Source: Actinomycetota bacterium (lineage in GTDB: Bacteria > Actinomycetota > Acidimicrobiia > Acidimicrobiales > JAMCPL01). Taken from it: a stretch of DNA of 64,000 bases. The notes beneath the pieces are model-generated. The model was given only the letters and a program-made list of their open reading frames with translations. It was not told the DNA's origin and made no database searches. This document shows, piece after piece, positions 8,206 to 17,865 of this stretch; positions within the stretch are counted from its first letter, which is position 1; each line of letters starts with the position of its first letter. Position numbers and translations under genes: made by a program. The stretch lies in contig JAMCPL010000030.1 of assembly GCA_023379675.1 (NCBI GenBank), positions 56,866 through 120,865 of the forward strand, in the 5' to 3' direction.

Positions 8206-9237
8206 ATGAGTGGGCAGGGAATTACTCAGAGCGATACGAGTCCCCTTGTTGTCGCGGGCTTCGAGGATGCTTTGAAGCGCCTCGTGCAACGGGTACAGAC
8301 ACAAGAATGTCCTTCGTTCGATGCAGTTCCTCTTGATCACGAGGGTCGTCCCAACGGAGGCTCGCCTCATTTGGCCGAGGTGCTCTGGGTGGGCGGCGGT
8401 TCACCTTCTGGAGGCATCCGCTGGCGTCCGGCGGAGTCGGTAAAGCGAGCGATAGAGGCGCTGCCCAGCCTTCGCTGGGTGCATACGGACTCCGTGGGCA
8501 TCGACCACCTCCCTCTTGTGGAGCTACGGCAACGGGGGATCGTAGTGACCAATGGTGGAGACAACTTTGCCCGGCCGATGGCCGAGTGGGTCGTTCTGGC
8601 CATGCTGGCTGCCGTCAAGAACCTGCCTGCCTTCGTACGTCACTCCGACGATGGATACTGGGCACGCGGGCTGTTCCAGGACGAGTTGCAGGGAAAGGTG
8701 GCGCTCATGCTCGGCTTGGGATCCTTTGCTCAGGTCGCCGCGAAGCTATTGGAACCCTTCGGGGTCGAGGTGGTTGCTCTCGTCCGTAATCCCCGTTCAC
8801 CCGGCGCAGTGCACGGTGTGCGGCTGGTCTATGGGGACAGATGGCGAGACGAGCTGCCTCGGACGGATTTCTTGGTCGCCGGCCTACCGCTCACTCCGTC
8901 GACCGAGGGCATAGTCGATACCGAGGTGCTCGGAGCGTTACACCCGGCGGCATGGCTGATCAATTTCGCCAGGGGTAAATTGGTAGGGCAGGCCGAGCTG
9001 ATTACCGCTCTCGACGCCGGCACGATCGGGGGTGCGGTGCTGGATGCATTCCCTGAAGAGCCGTTACCGTCAGGTCATTCGCTCTGGGGACGGCCCAATG
9101 TGCTGGTCCTGCCTCACTCGACATGGTTTTCACCGCATGTAGGTGAGCGGGCGGAGCGACGTTTTGTGGCGCAGTTATGGCGATGGGTGGAGAAGGAGCC
9201 CTTGGTCGGCTCGAGGGACCTCGAGGCAGGCTACTGA
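8206..9237 (+). CDS. D-isomer 2-hydroxyacid dehydrogenase family protein
   Basis: 343 residues with the NAD-binding Rossmann core GLGSFAQVAAKLL (a GxGxxA variant of the usual GxGxxG). The catalytic triad of the family is present: Arg256 in NFARGKLV, Glu285 in PEEPLP and His304 in LPHSTW. It reduces a 2-keto acid to the D-2-hydroxy acid or the reverse, probably glyoxylate/hydroxypyruvate-type. The ATG at 8206 follows GGAGG with 7 bases of spacing, better than an in-frame GTG 18 bases upstream that overlaps the preceding stop. It is probably in one operon with the class IV aminotransferase, so the pair may interconvert an amino acid, its keto acid and its hydroxy acid (inference). Confidence 0.85.
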   Translation: MSGQGITQSDTSPLVVAGFEDALKRLVQRVQTQECPSFDAVPLDHEGRPNGGSPHLAEVLWVGGGSPSGGIRWRPAESVKRAIEALPSLRWVHTDSVGIDHLPLVELRQRGIVVTNGGDNFARPMAEWVVLAMLAAVKNLPAFVRHSDDGYWARGLFQDELQGKVALMLGLGSFAQVAAKLLEPFGVEVVALVRNPRSPGAVHGVRLVYGDRWRDELPRTDFLVAGLPLTPSTEGIVDTEVLGALHPAAWLINFARGKLVGQAELITALDAGTIGGAVLDAFPEEPLPSGHSLWGRPNVLVLPHSTWFSPHVGERAERRFVAQLWRWVEKEPLVGSRDLEAGY

Positions 9238-9325
9238 ATATTCCATCCCGCCGACCGGCCATTGCGCGATAGCAGCATACAATCGGCTCAGGAGGTATGT
9301 CGGGCACTAAATGGCGGCACTGGAA

Positions 9326-10438
9326 TCACCTCCAATCGCTCAGGACCGTTTCGACCTGCCGTGCTATTTCGAGGTCCTCACGGGCATGTATCACTGCTAT
9401 GGAAATACTACTATGAGACGATATAAGGAGATCAGCAGGTAGTGTGCGGTCTCCAATTCCGTCTGCGGCGTTGAGCACCGGATCTACGGCAAGTCCGAGG
9501 AAGTTGAGGCCGCTGCATGTCTCGTAACGGAGGCGTGCCGAATTCTCTCCCGCGCCGCCGGTGAAGATGAGCAGATCTATCCCGCCCGCTGCTGCAGCCA
9601 TAGCTGCGATGGACCCTTGCAACCTATGAACATATACCTGCCACGCAAGCAAGGCTCTATCATCACCGGTAAGGGAGCGTTCGGCCACAGCCTGCAGATC
9701 TTGGGTACCGGCGAGAGCGAACAATCCTGATCTGCGTTCGAGTGCGTTTTCCAGGTCATCCGGGTCAAGATGCTCATGACGCATGATGAAGGTGAGCACA
9801 CCTGGGTCCACAGAACCTGAACGCGTGGCCATGACAAGACCTTCCAGAGGGGTGAAGCCCATAGTGGTGTCCACTACATCTCCGCAATCCACTGCCGCGA
9901 GCGACGCGCCTGATCCGAGATGAGCTGAGACTATTTTGAGAGACTCAGCAGTGCGGCCAACCAATCCTGCCCCCCTGGACACAGCCCAGCTATGAGACAG
10001 TCCGTGGAAGCCGAAACGGCGTATTCCCCAGCGTTCTCGCCACTCGGCTGGGATGGCATAGGTTGCCGAGGATGCAGGTAGTGAAGCAAAGAATGTGGTG
10101 TCGAAGCAGGCTACCAAAGGCATGGTGGGGTCAAGAGCTCTTACAACATCAATCAAAGATAGTGCGGGCGGGTTGTGGAGAGGGGCTAGGACAGCCAGCT
10201 CAGAGAGGCCTGCTTCTGATTCATCATTGACAAGCAGGGGTGAGGTGTACCTAGCACCGCCGTGAACGATACGGTGCCCGCTTGCCTGCGGTTTGAAGCG
10301 ATCGATGAGATGTGCCAGGGCGGGTTCGATTGACGGATCGCCTGCACAGGGGAGTGCCAGGGAGTCAAGGGCAATGCCCTCCTCCACCACGGCCACCTTG
10401 GTCGAGGAGGAGCCGGCATTGACGGTAAGGACTTTCAC
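9326..10438 (-). CDS. ackA: Acetate kinase
   Basis: 370 residues of the ASKHA fold, somewhat shorter than the usual ~400. Visible family motifs are NAGSSSTKV at the N-terminus, FGFHGLSHSW, AHLGSGASL and IFTGGAGENS. It makes ATP and acetate from acetyl phosphate. It starts with GTG, and that GTGA overlaps the stop of an open frame running in from the phosphoketolase gene. It is the last gene of the phosphorylase-phosphoketolase run on this strand, which gives its substrate directly: phosphoketolase produces acetyl phosphate. There is no phosphotransacetylase nearby, so the intended flow is to acetate and ATP. Confidence 0.93.
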   Translation of the reverse strand: MKVLTVNAGSSSTKVAVVEEGIALDSLALPCAGDPSIEPALAHLIDRFKPQASGHRIVHGGARYTSPLLVNDESEAGLSELAVLAPLHNPPALSLIDVVRALDPTMPLVACFDTTFFASLPASSATYAIPAEWRERWGIRRFGFHGLSHSWAVSRGAGLVGRTAESLKIVSAHLGSGASLAAVDCGDVVDTTMGFTPLEGLVMATRSGSVDPGVLTFIMRHEHLDPDDLENALERRSGLFALAGTQDLQAVAERSLTGDDRALLAWQVYVHRLQGSIAAMAAAAGGIDLLIFTGGAGENSARLRYETCSGLNFLGLAVDPVLNAADGIGDRTLPADLLISSHSSISIAVIHAREDLEIARQVETVLSDWR

Positions 10439-10645
10439 CGTACTTTCACGACGGCAATGGCGGCTACAGTGGCGTCAGCGCTCACGGTAACAGGGCCTGT
10501 GACAATCGAAGCAGAGCCGAACATGCGGACAGTGCCGACCGAGCCTACAGCGTCAACAGCGTCAGCGACACCTACAGTGTAAACAGCACCTACAGAGTCA
10601 GCGGCGACCAGGGTACCTACAGTACTCGTGGTCGAGTTGCGACCA
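10439..10645 (-). other. Spacer between phosphoketolase and acetate kinase with low-complexity open frame
   Basis: About 205 bases separate xfp and ackA. One minus-strand frame is open across the whole spacer (from 10779 inside xfp to 10435) and ends as GTGA exactly on the ackA start codon. Its peptide is low-complexity Val/Ala/Gly/Thr with VGxV and VDAVG-like repeats, arising from imperfect 12-base DNA repeats. It could be a translated leader that couples ackA to ribosomes, or simply a repeat expansion. Confidence 0.35.
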
Positions 10646-13105
10646 TTACGAAACGTGGCCACCTGACCAGTTCCACGAGGTGATTGCCGGGTCGTCGTCG
10701 CCATGTTCCCTTGTGTAAGAGCGGGCCCTGATCCTGCGGCTGGACATTTCCTGGCGCAGGTGAGCCGATCTTGGCCCAAGTGACGGCACCCGGTCGATCA
10801 CATCCATGACGATCCGGAAGCGATCCATGTCGTTGAGCATAACCATGTCGAATGGCGTGGTGGTGGTACCTTCCTCCTTGTATCCACGGACATGCAGGTC
10901 GTCGTGATTTGCCCTGCGATAGGTCAGGCGATGGATCAGCCAGGGGTAGCCATGGTATGCGAATATGGTGGGTACCTCCGGCGGGAAGAGGGAGTTGTAA
11001 TCGGCATCGGCCAGCCCGTGAGGATGCTCGGACTCGGGCTGGAGGCGCATGAGATCCACTACGTTCACGTAACGCACCTTTAGGTCGGGCAGGTGAGTGC
11101 GGAGCAGATCCGTAGCTGCCAGTGTTTCGAGTGCAGGCACGTCGCCTGCACTGGCAATGATTACATCTGGACGGGCATTTCCGTCAGATGAAGCCCATTC
11201 CCATGTTCCGATCCCCCGGGTACAATGTTCTATGGCATCATCCATGGGTAGCCAGGATGGCTCAGCATTCTTGCCCGCAACGATCACATTGATATAGTGG
11301 CGGCTGCGCAGGCAGTGATCAGCAACGGAGAGCAGGCAGTTTGCATCGGGTGGCAGGTAGACGCGGATGACTTCCGCTTTCTTGTTGACCACATGGTCGA
11401 TGAAGCCTGGGTCCTGATGGGAAAACCCGTTATGGTCCTGGCGCCAGACATGAGACGAAAGAAGGTAGTTGAAGGAGGGAAGAGGCGCTCGCCAGGGGAT
11501 GTTCCGGGTTACCTTCAGCCATTTGGCATGCTGGTTGAACATCGAGTCCACTATATGGATGAAGGCTTCGTAGCAGTTGAAAATACCGTACCTACCGGTC
11601 AGCACGTACCCCTCCATCCATCCCTCGCAGATATGTTCGGAGAGCACCTCCATGACCCGGCCATCGGGGGAGAGGTGGTCATCAGTGGGCAGGCGATCCG
11701 CCATCCAGGTACGGTCCGTCACTTCGAAGAGCGACTGGAGGCGGTTTGAAGCTGTTTCGTCAGGACCGAAAACTCGGAATGACCGTGAATTGGCTGCCAT
11801 GACATCCCTTAGCCAGTTACCCAGCAATGCCGTAGCCCCAACTCGTGGCGCGCCAGGCCGTGGAACATCCACGCCATAACTACGGAAATCGGGAAGGTCC
11901 AGATCCACTGTTACCAGCCCGCCGTTGGTTTTGGGATTGGAACCCATGCGCCGGTTGCCGGTAGGAGCGAGGTGCAGTACATCCACACGCGGCCGGCCGG
12001 ATTGGTCGAACAATTCTTGCGGGCGGTACGAACGCATCCACGATTCCAGCTGGGCCAGCTGGGTAGGATTACTGCGTGCTGCCGGCAGTGGTACTTGATG
12101 AGCTCGGAATGTCCCTTCCACCGGCAACCCGTCCACTTCTACGGGCCCGGTCCAGCCCTTCGGTGTCACCAGTACGATCATCGGCCACGCAGGGCGACCG
12201 ACCGGCTGGCCTGGCGCCGCAACGCTGCCACCTCCGGTATTACCGCGAGCAGCCAGTTGTATAGCGGCTATCTTATCAAGGGCACCATAGAGAGCCGATG
12301 AGAATGCCTGGTGCATTGTTTCCGGAATGTGACCTTCGACGATTATCGGGTCGTAACCGTAACCTCTCATAAGAGACGCCAGCTCGTCACGCGGTATCCG
12401 TGCCAAGACGGTCGGGTTTGCTATCTTGTAGCCGTTCAAGTGCAGGATCGGAAGGACTGCTCCATCTCTTGCTGGATCGATAAACTTGTTGGAGTGCCAT
12501 GAAGTGGCAAGGGCGCCTGTTTCGGCCTCTCCATCGCCTATTACGCATGCAGCTATGAGGCCGGGGTTGTCAAATACAGCCCCGTAGGCATGAAGAAGCG
12601 AATAGCCCAACTCGCCCCCTTCATTTATCGATCCGGGAGTTTCCGGGGAGGCGTGGGAAGGTATACCGCCAGGAAAGGAGAACTGCCGGAAAAGTCGCTC
12701 CATACCCTCTGCGTCCTGACCTATATGCGGGTAGAGCTCGCTGTAGCTTCCTTCGAGCCAGGTCTGTGCCACCACTGCCGGTCCTCCGTGACCAGGCCCG
12801 CAGACGAATATCATGTCAAGGTCGCGGTCCATGATGGCCCGGTTCAGGTGGGTGTAGATGAAGTTGAGCCCGGGCGTGGTGCCCCAGTGACCGAGCAGGC
12901 GTGGCTTTACATGTTCCGGCTGTAGCGGTTCAGTCAGCAGTGGATTTGCAAGGAGAAAGATCTGTCCGGCAGCGAGATAGTTGGAAGCGCGCCACCAGGC
13001 GTCCAGTGCCTGCAACTCGGCGGCTCCGAGTGTTGCCACTTGCGAGGGTATTCCCTGATTGCCGGCATCTTCACCGTGCTCGGTTCCGTATGTGATTTCG
13101 GTCAT
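10646..13105 (-). CDS. xfp: Xylulose-5-P/fructose-6-P phosphoketolase
   Basis: 819 residues, the normal length. Signatures seen include [14 protein letters not shown] and [13 protein letters not shown] near the N-terminus, HGGPAV, the thiamine diphosphate-binding [15 protein letters not shown] and [16 protein letters not shown]. The ThDP enzyme splits xylulose-5-P (or fructose-6-P) with phosphate into acetyl phosphate and glyceraldehyde-3-P (or erythrose-4-P). Downstream acetate kinase recovers ATP. A small DUF4177-like gene and a Usp-like gene precede it on the same strand, after the GH65 phosphorylase. The gene order implies a phosphorolytic, ATP-saving route from disaccharide to acetate. 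Confidence 0.96.
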   Translation of the reverse strand: MTEITYGTEHGEDAGNQGIPSQVATLGAAELQALDAWWRASNYLAAGQIFLLANPLLTEPLQPEHVKPRLLGHWGTTPGLNFIYTHLNRAIMDRDLDMIFVCGPGHGGPAVVAQTWLEGSYSELYPHIGQDAEGMERLFRQFSFPGGIPSHASPETPGSINEGGELGYSLLHAYGAVFDNPGLIAACVIGDGEAETGALATSWHSNKFIDPARDGAVLPILHLNGYKIANPTVLARIPRDELASLMRGYGYDPIIVEGHIPETMHQAFSSALYGALDKIAAIQLAARGNTGGGSVAAPGQPVGRPAWPMIVLVTPKGWTGPVEVDGLPVEGTFRAHQVPLPAARSNPTQLAQLESWMRSYRPQELFDQSGRPRVDVLHLAPTGNRRMGSNPKTNGGLVTVDLDLPDFRSYGVDVPRPGAPRVGATALLGNWLRDVMAANSRSFRVFGPDETASNRLQSLFEVTDRTWMADRLPTDDHLSPDGRVMEVLSEHICEGWMEGYVLTGRYGIFNCYEAFIHIVDSMFNQHAKWLKVTRNIPWRAPLPSFNYLLSSHVWRQDHNGFSHQDPGFIDHVVNKKAEVIRVYLPPDANCLLSVADHCLRSRHYINVIVAGKNAEPSWLPMDDAIEHCTRGIGTWEWASSDGNARPDVIIASAGDVPALETLAATDLLRTHLPDLKVRYVNVVDLMRLQPESEHPHGLADADYNSLFPPEVPTIFAYHGYPWLIHRLTYRRANHDDLHVRGYKEEGTTTTPFDMVMLNDMDRFRIVMDVIDRVPSLGPRSAHLRQEMSSRRIRARSYTREHGDDDPAITSWNWSGGHVS

Positions 13106-13136
13106 GACCTGATCCTAACAAGGTTATTTATGGAGA

Positions 13137-13325
13137 TCACGCCGGTTCGATGGATTGCTTGAAAAAGAGGATATAGCGCTCGTGATTGTCGAGTGGAACC
13201 ACGGAAATGAGCTCCCTGGTTTGATACTCCGCCAGGAACTCGGTGAGCGATGCCGCCATATCTCTGTAGGGATGCTCCTCCTCTGGCGTCGGCCAGATGA
13301 TGACTTCATATTTCCATCTTTTCAT
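13137..13325 (-). CDS. Small DUF4177-like protein
   Basis: A 62-residue protein beginning MKRWKYEVIIWPTPEEEHPY, with a beta-strand start, an amphipathic middle (SLTEFLAEYQT) and the closing strand RYILFFKQSIE. This layout matches the tiny DUF4177-type fold (MKxWEYKVV at the start, YxxIFKRP-like at the end), but the match is by eye. It sits 31 bases upstream of phosphoketolase on the same strand. No strong ribosome binding site is visible. Function is unknown; position suggests expression with the phosphoketolase operon. Confidence 0.6.
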   Translation of the reverse strand: MKRWKYEVIIWPTPEEEHPYRDMAASLTEFLAEYQTRELISVVPLDNHERYILFFKQSIEPA

Positions 13326-13465
13326 GGCAACATGCTACTTCAGTGGTCGCAACCCATGCAGGTTGGCTGGAGATGGCGGATCCCAGGTTGTGCTGGTGGA
13401 TGGATTAAACGGCCGAGCATTGGCTCGTACATGCCATTTGCAAGACGAGATGGCGGATGGCAATG

Positions 13466-14302
13466 CTACGCGATCGGGGATAACGGGTAGAACAGCACTG
13501 GCACGCTGAGACCCTCGCTGGCGAACAACCCTCCGACCAGCTCTCTTAATATCATGGCACGATTGGGGCTGCTATCGCAATTCCACAAGGTCACCAGCAG
13601 GTCTCCCTGGGCCAAGTGATCCCTGATGAGAGCAGATGCTTTCCCGACGGCCGTATCCAGCCGGGTACGGCTCGGTATGCCTCTATGACGTGTTGACAGC
13701 TCCTCCCACCATGCTTCTACGTAATGACCGGCCCCCTCCCATATTCGCGGGCGCGTGTGCTCGTCTATGACGTGGAGTAATACGGTATCGCTTCCTATGG
13801 CGTGGAATGCCTTGGCCATCTCAACCGCACCGGTGCTGACCATTCCGGTTGCATCGATTGGGATGACAGCTCTCTTCAAGGCGATAAGGGCGGAAGGTGC
13901 CTGTGACCCAGATGCAGCATCTGCCGCCATCGTGCCGTTTGCAGCGTCCGCGTGCGGGGCAGAAAGCGGCAACAGGAGTACGGGCTTCGCAGTGCGCGAT
14001 GCAATGTCCAGTATACTGCCTGCGAACGCAGTATCATTGCTGGAAAACACCTCGTCAAGCTGCTCTAGCAGCGGATCCAATTCAAGCGCTCGTGCTACAT
14101 CCGAAATCAGCTCATCCCAGATTGCCGTGGCCGATCCAGCAGGAATCAGCACATGCAGTGTCCGTTCACTGTCCTGTGGAGGACCATCTTGTGCTTCACT
14201 GCGCTTATGCTCATCTCCGTCCTGCCTAGTGTCAGCGGGCGCCTTTCCATATGGCGCAGTCTCGTAAGGCTCGGTAATGTGATGCTTGCGTGGCACTGTC
14301 AT
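13466..14302 (-). CDS. Universal stress protein-like protein
   Basis: 278 residues. A polar, charged N-terminal 45 residues precede two Rossmann-like halves. The second half is the clearer Usp-type segment: LKRAVIPIDATGMVS, AFHAIGSDTVLLHVID, then GDLLVTLWNC. I see no intact Usp ATP-binding GxxGxxG(S/T) motif, so it is either a non-nucleotide-binding Usp or a distant relative. The start ATG overlaps the stop of the GH65 gene (ATGA), so the two are translationally coupled. A role as regulator or sensor for the carbohydrate operon is only inferred from this coupling. Confidence 0.6.
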   Translation of the reverse strand: MTVPRKHHITEPYETAPYGKAPADTRQDGDEHKRSEAQDGPPQDSERTLHVLIPAGSATAIWDELISDVARALELDPLLEQLDEVFSSNDTAFAGSILDIASRTAKPVLLLPLSAPHADAANGTMAADAASGSQAPSALIALKRAVIPIDATGMVSTGAVEMAKAFHAIGSDTVLLHVIDEHTRPRIWEGAGHYVEAWWEELSTRHRGIPSRTRLDTAVGKASALIRDHLAQGDLLVTLWNCDSSPNRAMILRELVGGLFASEGLSVPVLFYPLSPIA

Positions 14303-16794
14303 AGTATCTTCCCAGGAGGTAGTATCAGCGTAGAGGGCATGCCTGCTATCTGTGCACTTATGGGCTTATCGCACATTACTTCAACCTCGCCTGGCCTGCA
14401 TCGGATCTCCAGAGGGTTGCCGTGCCACAGAAGGCGGACCTTCAGCTCTTCCCAGCTATCAGGTATATGGGGATCCAGGTGCAATGCGGTGTCATCGGGA
14501 CGCGATACACGTATGCCGGCAAAACCAGTTACCATGGCCTGCCATATGGCGCCAAAATTGGCCAGGTGTATGCCACCTCCTGCAGTTCCTGTGAGATCGT
14601 CTACGTCAATGGCGCATGCCACCTCCAGCATCTCGACAGCTTCGTCCAAGCGCCCTGCCCGTGCCAGTAACCCTGCATGCACTCCGGGTGACAACGAGCT
14701 TCCATGTGCCGTCTTTCCCAGGTAGAAGTTCAGATTCGTTTCAAGCGTGCCTGCCGGCAATTCATCTGGTACAAGCATGTATGCCATGAGTACATCCGCC
14801 TGCTTGATCACCTGCGACCTGGCTAGTCGTTCTCGTCCGAGTACCAGATCCGCGGCGAGTGGAGGCTTACCGAGATCAGCTATTGAAATGGGTTCGAGGT
14901 CATAATACCCGGTGAACTGCTCGTAGAGTCCGGTGGACGGGTTGTATCCGTCGACAATTGAGTTGGCAATCTCCAGCCACGATTCCGGTAACCCGCCTGC
15001 AGCATCCAGGTATGGTGTGTCCGGCGTGCTAGATCTCTTGGCGGGAAAATACTGGAGCCGTTGCGCGTGACGTGCAATCTGACCTGCTGTATCCGGTTCA
15101 CCGTGGCCGTCACCGTGACCCTCACTAGATCTGTTCCCGGCCCTGCTTGATCTGGCAAGCAACTCTGCACCGTGGCGCAGATTCCATGCCGCCATTATGT
15201 TGGTATAGGCATTGTCGTCGACATCTTCATGATATTCGTCTGGACCGATTACCTTGTATATATGATACTTTCCATGGTTGTCGACCTGTACTCGACTGGC
15301 CCAGTACATCGCTGTCTCTGTAAGCAAGGGCATGCCTACCCCCTGCAGGAAGCGCCATTTTCCTGTCCATGAAGCCATCTGCCAAGCTGCCCACGCAACA
15401 TCGGCTGTAATATGCTCCTCCATGTCGCCGGTACGTATGGGGACGATGTTCCCGTGCTCATCCATGCCTGAGCGGGGAGTGACATCCCTGCCATCGTGGG
15501 CGGACTCCCATGGAAATCTCAACCCAGACCTTCCTGATGCTATTGCGGCTTTTCGGGCGGGGTCGAGCCTCCTCAAGCGGTATTCAAGCATGGCCCGAGC
15601 CGATGGGGGATGTGTGGCCGCCAGCATGGGCAGGACAAATACATCTGAGTCCCAGAAAACGTGGCCTGAATATGCCGGGCCCGATAGACCTCGCGCACCG
15701 ACTGGGGCCTCGTCACTGCAAGCGACGGATGAAATTAGATGGAATATCGCGAAGCGTAATAAGCGCGTCATATCAGGGTCACCTGTGATCTCTATGTCAG
15801 CGTGGTTCCAACGCTGCTGCCAGGCACTGCGCTGGTCCTCCAGCAGCGATCCGATACCACGCCGTCGCAGCACCTCCAGGCCAGCTAGGGACCCGGGGGG
15901 TGATGCGGGGCCTTCGTTTGAACGCCGGTAAGAGACTGCCTGAACGTATGCAGTTCCAGCACCCTCGTTCCGGTTCGTACCGGGAGTGGAACCGATGCTT
16001 TCATGGAGTTCCTCCAGCGGGACGTAGAAACTGCCCATGGTATATGAAATTGTCTCTCCAAGGTTGGAACGCCTCAGTTTGCTGTCCATCGAGATCGTGC
16101 CGCTGTCAATCTCCGCCTCAGGACCGGACACGGCATCTCCCCATGCTACGAGGACTCCTGTGCCTGGAATTGCCAGGGACGCCAGCCGCAGCGTGGCAAG
16201 GAACCTGCTTCCTGGCAAGAGGGTTAGGCGCCCGAGCATGCCAGTTTTCATGTCGAGGAAACGGATGCCTCCGGGGATCCCTCCGGCAACCGGATATGCA
16301 AGAGGAAGGCGTATCCAGCCGGGCAGTTCCACCAGACGTTCCATCCCATCCTTGCCTACTTGGTAGAAGCCAGATATGAACACATGGACATCATTACCGT
16401 CCACGTCCTCCTCCAGACCGCCGCGAGTGCCGGCAAATCCATCTGCAAGGCATAGCCAGCTCGCTGCCGCCCTTGTGCCGGCTCCGTTGCTCCGTATGTC
16501 GTGAGAGCTATCCAGAACAGCCTTACCAGCTTCACCACCACCGTTTCGTGCAGGCAAGAACACCCATGAAGAATCGAGCGTGCTGGCAACTTCTTTGCCT
16601 CGCATGATGCTACACAGCATTTCCAGCAGGGCGGTTGCGTCGCTTCTCGTCGAGGTGGGGTCAGGAAGGTCCAAGCCAGTTCCAGCCCTAAGACGTGGCT
16701 GGTGACGTGCAGTGGATCCATCATGTTCCAGAGCACCACCACCGGCATTGTGGCCAGAGTCCGCGTCGCTGTTACCGGGCATGTGCGTTGCCAT
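14299..16794 (-). CDS. GH65 disaccharide phosphorylase (trehalose/kojibiose/maltose type)
   Basis: 831 residues. The catalytic (alpha/alpha)6 barrel occupies the second half. It has the barrel-entry motif VFWDSDVFVLPML, GLRFPWESAHDG, the acid-catalyst block IGPDEYHEDVDDNAYTN (Glu520 of GPDE is the expected general acid), and KQADVLMAYML, which binds phosphate in phosphorylases. GH65 phosphorylases split an alpha-glucosyl disaccharide with phosphate into glucose and beta-glucose-1-P. The beta-phosphoglucomutase gene overlaps the 5' end by 23 bases, which supports phosphorolysis over hydrolysis. Substrate (trehalose, maltose, kojibiose or nigerose) cannot be read from the sequence. The N-terminal 60 residues are disordered-looking and unlike the family. 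Confidence 0.88.
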   Translation of the reverse strand: MATHMPGNSDADSGHNAGGGALEHDGSTARHQPRLRAGTGLDLPDPTSTRSDATALLEMLCSIMRGKEVASTLDSSWVFLPARNGGGEAGKAVLDSSHDIRSNGAGTRAAASWLCLADGFAGTRGGLEEDVDGNDVHVFISGFYQVGKDGMERLVELPGWIRLPLAYPVAGGIPGGIRFLDMKTGMLGRLTLLPGSRFLATLRLASLAIPGTGVLVAWGDAVSGPEAEIDSGTISMDSKLRRSNLGETISYTMGSFYVPLEELHESIGSTPGTNRNEGAGTAYVQAVSYRRSNEGPASPPGSLAGLEVLRRRGIGSLLEDQRSAWQQRWNHADIEITGDPDMTRLLRFAIFHLISSVACSDEAPVGARGLSGPAYSGHVFWDSDVFVLPMLAATHPPSARAMLEYRLRRLDPARKAAIASGRSGLRFPWESAHDGRDVTPRSGMDEHGNIVPIRTGDMEEHITADVAWAAWQMASWTGKWRFLQGVGMPLLTETAMYWASRVQVDNHGKYHIYKVIGPDEYHEDVDDNAYTNIMAAWNLRHGAELLARSSRAGNRSSEGHGDGHGEPDTAGQIARHAQRLQYFPAKRSSTPDTPYLDAAGGLPESWLEIANSIVDGYNPSTGLYEQFTGYYDLEPISIADLGKPPLAADLVLGRERLARSQVIKQADVLMAYMLVPDELPAGTLETNLNFYLGKTAHGSSLSPGVHAGLLARAGRLDEAVEMLEVACAIDVDDLTGTAGGGIHLANFGAIWQAMVTGFAGIRVSRPDDTALHLDPHIPDSWEELKVRLLWHGNPLEIRCRPGEVEVMCDKPISAQIAGMPSTLILPPGKIL

Positions 16795-17581
16795 CGTGAG
16801 TTATATGTATTGTCCTATGTATAGGGGGAATTCGCAGGAATGAAAGGTCGCTTACTACTACATCCGCACCGGCTTCGAGTAGCGCGTCGCGCTGGCCGAC
16901 CCTGTCCACGCCTATTACCAGACCAAATCCACCTTTATTCCCGGCGCGTATCCCCGCGATGGCATCTTCTACAACCATGGTCCGTGACGGCGGGGAGCCC
17001 AGCCGTCGCGCGGCCTCCAAGAAGGTGGCTGGGTCGGGCTTCCCGGGTAGCCCCATACGTAGGGATTCCTCGCCGTCTACGCGAGCATCGAAGAGGTCGG
17101 ACAGTCCTGCTGTATCGAGTACCAGCCGGCAATTCCTACTACCTGAAACCACCCCAATCGGCATACCCTTTTGCCGAAGGCCTTTCAAGAGGTTGACAGT
17201 GCCTGGGTATGGCCGTGGGCCGGTCTTGGCCAATTCGGCAAGAAAGTATTCGTCCTTGCGTTTGGCAACACCCCATACGCTCTCGGTGCTGCCGGAATCA
17301 TTGGGCGTTCCTTCAGGGAGTTCTATGCCTGCAACAGCCAGAAATGACTTCACTCCATCACGTCGCGACTTGCCATCGACGTACCTCAGGTAGTCCTCGC
17401 GCGTGAAGCGTCGTTCCAACCCGCGCCTGGCAAACTCCTTGTCGAAAAGCTCTTTCCATGCGGACTGATGGAGCAACGCGGTATCGGTAATTACCCCGTC
17501 CAGATCCATTACGACGGCATCGAGACGTTCGAGCGGTAAATCGAAGTACCGATCTCCCTGGTTCGATGTATGTCGATCCAT
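16772..17581 (-). CDS. pgmB: Beta-phosphoglucomutase (HAD family)
   Basis: About 269 residues of the HAD fold. The nucleophile and acid/base aspartates are Asp26 and Asp28 in VVMDLDGVITD (from the ATG at 17581). Motif II is in GVVSGSRN, motif III lysine in GKPDPATFLEAA, and motif IV in MVVEDAIAGIRAG. It turns beta-glucose-1-P into glucose-6-P. I prefer the ATG at 17581, which has GGAGG 3 bases upstream, over a GTG 18 bases earlier. It overlaps the GH65 gene, its metabolic partner. It is the first gene of the minus-strand run, so the operon promoter should lie in 17582-17865. Confidence 0.9.
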   Translation of the reverse strand: MDRHTSNQGDRYFDLPLERLDAVVMDLDGVITDTALLHQSAWKELFDKEFARRGLERRFTREDYLRYVDGKSRRDGVKSFLAVAGIELPEGTPNDSGSTESVWGVAKRKDEYFLAELAKTGPRPYPGTVNLLKGLRQKGMPIGVVSGSRNCRLVLDTAGLSDLFDARVDGEESLRMGLPGKPDPATFLEAARRLGSPPSRTMVVEDAIAGIRAGNKGGFGLVIGVDRVGQRDALLEAGADVVVSDLSFLRIPPIHRTIHITHDGNAHAR

Positions 17582-17865
17582 ATGCCTCCATTGTCTCACA
17601 TCTCCATCGCAGATGCATCATGTTTTCAGCCGGAGATGCATCTGCTGCACTTTACATCCACTGGTGATCTGTTACACGGTATGCGGGAACCACGTAAGGG
17701 TATGCAGGGATGGCATTGGCGGGTATCACCGATGCGTACGCACCTTTGTTCAACGCATAATGAGCATATGACAGTGTCCGCTTGCACGTGCCGGTGGAAT
17801 TACCGGCGGGGATAGCCGATTGGCAGTGGTGGACAGTAAGGATATGACGAGAGAAAGGAATCATT
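17582..17865. promoter_or_regulatory. Divergent intergenic region
   Basis: This 284-base gap separates the minus-strand phosphorylase operon from a plus-strand membrane protein gene, so it should hold both promoters. I see an inverted repeat CCGGT-GGAATT-ACCGG near 17790-17806 with no T-run, and an AAAGGA ribosome binding site before 17866. No clear sigma-70 boxes stand out. Confidence 0.35.

Noticed and set aside
17790..17806. Inverted repeat CCGGT...ACCGG as a terminator
   Set aside because: Short stem and no T-run; it lies in a divergent promoter region where no terminator is expected.
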